DNA of 64,000 nucleotides from Acidobacteriota bacterium (GTDB lineage Bacteria; Acidobacteriota; Polarisedimenticolia; J045): assembly GCA_025456425.1 (NCBI GenBank), contig JALOKP010000002.1:29376-93375 (forward strand), in the 5' to 3' direction. This document shows positions 58,711 to 64,000 of this stretch, in pieces. The position numbers and the translations under genes are program-made. Below the pieces are notes generated by a model, which made no database searches, was not told the origin of the DNA, and saw nothing but the letters and a program-made list of their open reading frames with translations. Each line of letters starts with the position of its first letter. Position 1 is the stretch's first letter.

Positions 58711-59018
58711 CCCGCTGCGCCGGCTGCCGCCACCGTCTCGACGACGAGTCCTCCTGCCTGGTCGTCTGCATGCACGGCTCGCTGATGGGGGACGAATACG
58801 TCGAGTGCTACTACCGCTGCCCGCACTGCGGCGCCTGCACGATGTCGGTCGTGCGGGAGCGCTTCCTGGGCGACGAGGTCGTGGTGACCGAGGCGGCGGT
58901 GTTGTCGGAAGAGGAGGCCCAGCGGCGGCTGGCGGTGATCGCCCGCTGTCCCGAGCCATGGAACAAGCGCTGCCGGTGCGAGGCGCACCGCGAGTACTTC
59001 GGCGACGCGCTCGACTGA
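58707..59018 (+). CDS. Small cysteine-rich zinc-ribbon-like protein
   Basis: CAGCRHRLDD...YRCPHCGACTMSV; ATGA overlap with methyltransferase. Confidence 0.65.
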   Translation: MTRCAGCRHRLDDESSCLVVCMHGSLMGDEYVECYYRCPHCGACTMSVVRERFLGDEVVVTEAAVLSEEEAQRRLAVIARCPEPWNKRCRCEAHREYFGDALD

Positions 59019-59046
59019 CCGATGCGTCTCGACCTGGAGCGACCCG

Positions 59047-59736
59047 ATGAACCGATCCCGCCCGTCCCCGAATCGATCCCTTCCCGCGCTGCTCGGGCTC
59101 GCGCTCGCGGCGGCGCTCGTGCTGCCGTCATGCGGGCGCGGCCCCGAGGCTCCGCCCGCCGCGGAGAAGGCCGCCCCGGCGCCCGCCCCCGCGCCGGCCC
59201 CGCCCCCGCCGCCGCCTCCCCCTCCGCCACCGCCGCCGCGCGAGCTGACCTGGAGCGGGAAAGTCGACATGAAGCTCTGGTCGCCCGGCCGCGTGAAGGC
59301 CTACAAGGCGGCGCTGCAGCGCGAAACGCCTCCCACGCTCGCGATCCTGAGGATCCCGAGGCTGAGGCTCGAGGTCCCGGTCTACGCGGGGACGACCGAC
59401 GCGGTGCTCGACCTCGCGGCCGGCCAGATCGAGGGGACGGCCCTGCCCGGCACGGTCGGGAACGTCGGGATCGCGGCGCACCGCGACGGCTTCTTCCGCG
59501 TGCTGAAGGACCTCAAGGAGGGGGACGCGCTGGTGCTGGACACCCCGGCCGCGACCGAGAACTACCGGGTCGAGTGGATCCGGATCACGACGCCGACCGA
59601 CGTCAGCGTGATCGCGCCCACCCCGACGCCGGCGGTGACGCTGGTCGGCTGCTACCCGTTCTACCACGTCGGGGCCGCCCCGCAGCGCTTCATCGTGCGC
59701 GCGGTGCCGGTGGACGGCGCGCGCCCCGGCGCCTGA
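59047..59736 (+). CDS. Lipoprotein sortase (class D/E-like) with polyproline linker
   Basis: Lipobox ALVLPSCGRG; P-rich linker; LAILRIPRLRLEVPVYAGT, GIAAHRDGFFR (His), LVGCYPFYHVG (Cys), QRFIVRA (Arg). Confidence 0.88.
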   Translation: MNRSRPSPNRSLPALLGLALAAALVLPSCGRGPEAPPAAEKAAPAPAPAPAPPPPPPPPPPPPPRELTWSGKVDMKLWSPGRVKAYKAALQRETPPTLAILRIPRLRLEVPVYAGTTDAVLDLAAGQIEGTALPGTVGNVGIAAHRDGFFRVLKDLKEGDALVLDTPAATENYRVEWIRITTPTDVSVIAPTPTPAVTLVGCYPFYHVGAAPQRFIVRAVPVDGARPGA

Positions 59737-59755
59737 CCGGCGGGCGGGAAGCGAA

Positions 59756-59786
59756 ACGGGCCGGCGCAACCTTTGCGCCAGCCCGT
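59756..59786. terminator. Strong hairpin between sortase gene and tRNA, possible terminator
   Basis: ACGGGCcGGCGCAA-CCT-TTGCGCCaGCCCGT. Confidence 0.55.
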
Positions 59787-59817
59787 GAAGGGCGCTCACC
59801 GCGCCCGGGACGATCGA

Positions 59818-59894
<77 letters not shown>

Positions 59895-59997
59895 TCAGGT
59901 CGTTCAAAGCGGCGGGATTGTAGGGGGCGCCCCCCGGCGTGTCAACTTCGGCGCCGGGGCCGCCCGCGGCGCGCGCTCGGAACCGGGGTCGCGCGGG

Positions 59998-60450
59998 CTA
60001 GCGCGCGGTCGAGGCCGCGGCCGGCGAGGCCAGGACCGAGCCCCCCGCCGCGGGAGCCGCCGGCTTCGGCTTCTTGCGGTTCTCGGGGGCGAGCGGGTCG
60101 TCTTCGCCGGTGATGAGCACGATCTCGCCGGGACGCTGGTAGTCGAGCCGACGCCGGATCTCCTGCTCGATCCGCAGGTCGTCGCTCCGCAGGGCCTCGA
60201 CCTCGGCCCGGATCCCGTCGTTGATCGCGCGCTCGGCGGCCAGCTTCGCCCTGAGCGCGTCGCGCTGCTGCAGCCGCTCGTACTGCCGGAACAGGCCCTC
60301 GGAGCCGAACAGCGCGTAGACCCAGCCCAGCGCGGCGATCAGGTAAATGGCCCAGCGCAGCGCGGTCCCGCGCAGCGCCCGCTCGCGCGCCGGCGCGGCG
60401 GCCCCGCGGCCCGCCTTGCCCCTGCCGCGCTTCTCCCCCGCCCCCGCCAT
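59998..60450 (-). CDS. Septum formation initiator (DivIC/FtsB-like)
   Basis: Single TM then coiled coil FRQYERLQQRDALRAKLAAERAINDGIRAEVEALRSDDLRIEQEIRRRLDYQRPGEIVLI; adjacent to eno. Confidence 0.82.
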   Translation of the reverse strand: MAGAGEKRGRGKAGRGAAAPARERALRGTALRWAIYLIAALGWVYALFGSEGLFRQYERLQQRDALRAKLAAERAINDGIRAEVEALRSDDLRIEQEIRRRLDYQRPGEIVLITGEDDPLAPENRKKPKPAAPAAGGSVLASPAAASTAR

Positions 60451-60457
60451 CGGCCCC

Positions 60458-62188
<1,731 letters not shown>

Positions 62189-62192
<4 letters not shown>

Positions 62193-63850
62193 TCCGGCGC
62201 CCCCTCGCGGGCCTCGCCGCCTGCGTCCTCGCCGCCGCCGCCGCGCTCGCCGCCGGGGAGGCCGACCCGCCGCCGGCCGGGCCGCCCGATCCCGCGGCGC
62301 TCTGCGCCCCGGGGACCGTGATCGGGGCGATCGACATCGAGACGGTCAACGTCTTCGACACCAGCATCCCGGCCGAGAACAAGGGGATCTACCGGGCCGC
62401 GAACTGGGTCCACTCGCTCAACCTGACCCGGGCCTCGCGGGTCCGGAGCCTGCTGATCGTCCGGCCGGGCGAGCCGTGCGACCTCGATCGGCTGGCCGAG
62501 GCCGAGCGCGAGCTGCGCAACCTGCCGTTCCTTGCCGACGCCTGGGTCGAGCCGATCGCCCGCGAGGGGAACGAGGTCCGGATCAAGGTCCGGGTCCGCG
62601 ACTCGTGGTCGACCCGGATCGGGATCTCGGCCGGGGTCGCCGGCGGCTCGGAGCGGGCGAGTTTCCGGATCGTCGAGAGGAACCTGCTCGGGACCGGCGT
62701 CGGCCTGGGCTGGCGCTACCAGAAGGACATCGACCGCACGCTCCGGACCTTCGAGCTGTACGCCCCCTCCCTGACCCGCCAGCGCTGGCAGGTGGACGCC
62801 CTCTACAGCGACAACTCCGACGGCTTCCAGCGCACGCTGGCCGTAACCCGACCGTTCTACTCGCTCGACACCCCTTGGAATACGCTGGTCTCGGCCGACC
62901 GCCGGGAACTGGAGCAGAAGGTCTACGACTTCGGCCAGGAGATCGACCTCTGGCGCCGGAACTACGAGGGGTCCCGGGCGACCTTCGGCTGGGCCCGGCC
63001 CCGCGCCCCGGGCCGGAGCGTCCTGCGCTGGTACGGCGGGGTGCGGCGGCTCCACGAGACCTGGGAGCGGGTCAACCCGGAGAAGCCTCCGCCGGTTCCC
63101 GAAACCGTCCCGCCCGACGCCGACGCCTGGCTGGCCGGGGTCGGTTTCGAGTGGATCGCCCCTCGTTTCGTCAAGACCGCGTTCCTCGACTCGGGACGGC
63201 GGGTCGAGGACCTCGACCTCTCGACGCGGGTCGTGGTCACCGTCGATCGCTCGATCGCCAGCCTGAGCGAGCAGCGCGCGTTCCAGTTGGAAGCGACCGC
63301 CTCGACCGGCCACACCCTCGACGAGTCGAGCACGCTGCTGCTGCAGGCCTCGCAGCTCGTGCGGATGTCGGGCGGCGACTGGTACGACACGATCACGACG
63401 CTGAACGCCGCGTACTACCTGAAGCCCCACCCGCTGCACACCACCTACATCTCCCTGGCCGGGGCCCGCGGGGTCGACCTGCCCAGCACCTCGCAGTTCC
63501 TGCTGGGAGCCGACACCGGCCTGCGCGGCTACGCGGCGCGGCAGTTCGACGGCGACCGGACGGTTCTGCTCCAGGCCGAGCACCGGGTCTTCCTGTCGCG
63601 CGAGTGGCTGCGCCTGGTGCGGCTGGCGTTCGTCGGGTTCGTCGACGTCGGGCTGGCGTGGGACTCCCGGGACGAGGTCTCCTGGAGCGAGCTGCGGCCC
63701 GACGCGGGGGTCGGCGTCCGGATCTCGCTGCTGCGCGGGACCAGGGGGGCGGGCCTGGCGGCCTACGCCGGCTACCCGCTGGACCGGGATGGGTTGCCGG
63801 AGGACGAGGACGGCTGGCAGTTCACCGTCTTCACCTTCACCGGGTTCTAG
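62189..63850 (+). CDS. BamA/Omp85-like outer membrane protein with POTRA-like N-terminus
   Basis: GTG start overlapping cutA; RVRSLLIVRPGEPCDLDRLAEAERELRNLPFLADAWVEP (POTRA); barrel strands; C-terminal LLGADTGLRGYAARQFDGDRTVLLQAEHRVFL, terminal FTFTGF. Confidence 0.82.
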
Positions 63851-64000
63851 CCCACGGTGGCCGCAAGCCTGTTGGTGCGGCGGGTTGGGTTCGGGGGCGA
63901 GGGCGGCGTCGGGGAGCCGGTCTTCGGGCTGGGTCCGGGGACCGAGCAGCGGGCGCCACGAGTCGGGGAGCGCTTCGCGCTCCGGGAAGAGCCGCTGGGC

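Noticed and set aside
63851-64000. Possible minus-strand coding tail at the window end
   Set aside because: Too short and without recognisable motif to support a call

Overview
GC-rich bacterial chromosome window with about 53 supported protein genes and one initiator tRNA. The standout is the first ~17.5 kb, a co-directional minus-strand locus that looks like a complete extracellular-electron-transfer / cytochrome-nanowire system. In transcription order it contains: (i) an NHL-repeat protein preceded by a near-consensus sigma-54 promoter; (ii) a GEMM-I type cyclic-dinucleotide riboswitch whose conserved core contains the stop codon of that NHL gene; (iii) a hexaheme cytochrome strongly resembling Geobacter OmcS; (iv) a 12-bp perfect hairpin; (v) a YncE-like propeller lipoprotein, a large outer-membrane barrel candidate with an embedded discoidin-like segment, two GNA1162/CsgG-like proteins and a parvulin-type PPIase; (vi) a 26-CXXCH and a 16-CXXCH cytochrome and a second NHL protein; (vii) a PhnD-like lipoprotein, a CXXCH-containing sensor kinase and an NtrC-type response regulator cut by the window edge. 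Next to it are five TMTC-like (membrane GT-C plus TPR) proteins, a Tat-exported class-V aminotransferase, a six-CXXCH cytochrome and a CarH-like B12/MerR regulator with the Wx9EH motif. The remainder is mostly ordinary metabolism and housekeeping (tatD, eno, cutA, divIC/ftsB-like), plus an FHA sigma-54 activator, a modular subtilase, a degenerate kinase, an apparently frameshifted transporter and a lipoprotein sortase. All family calls are from reading the sequence and memory; no database search was run.
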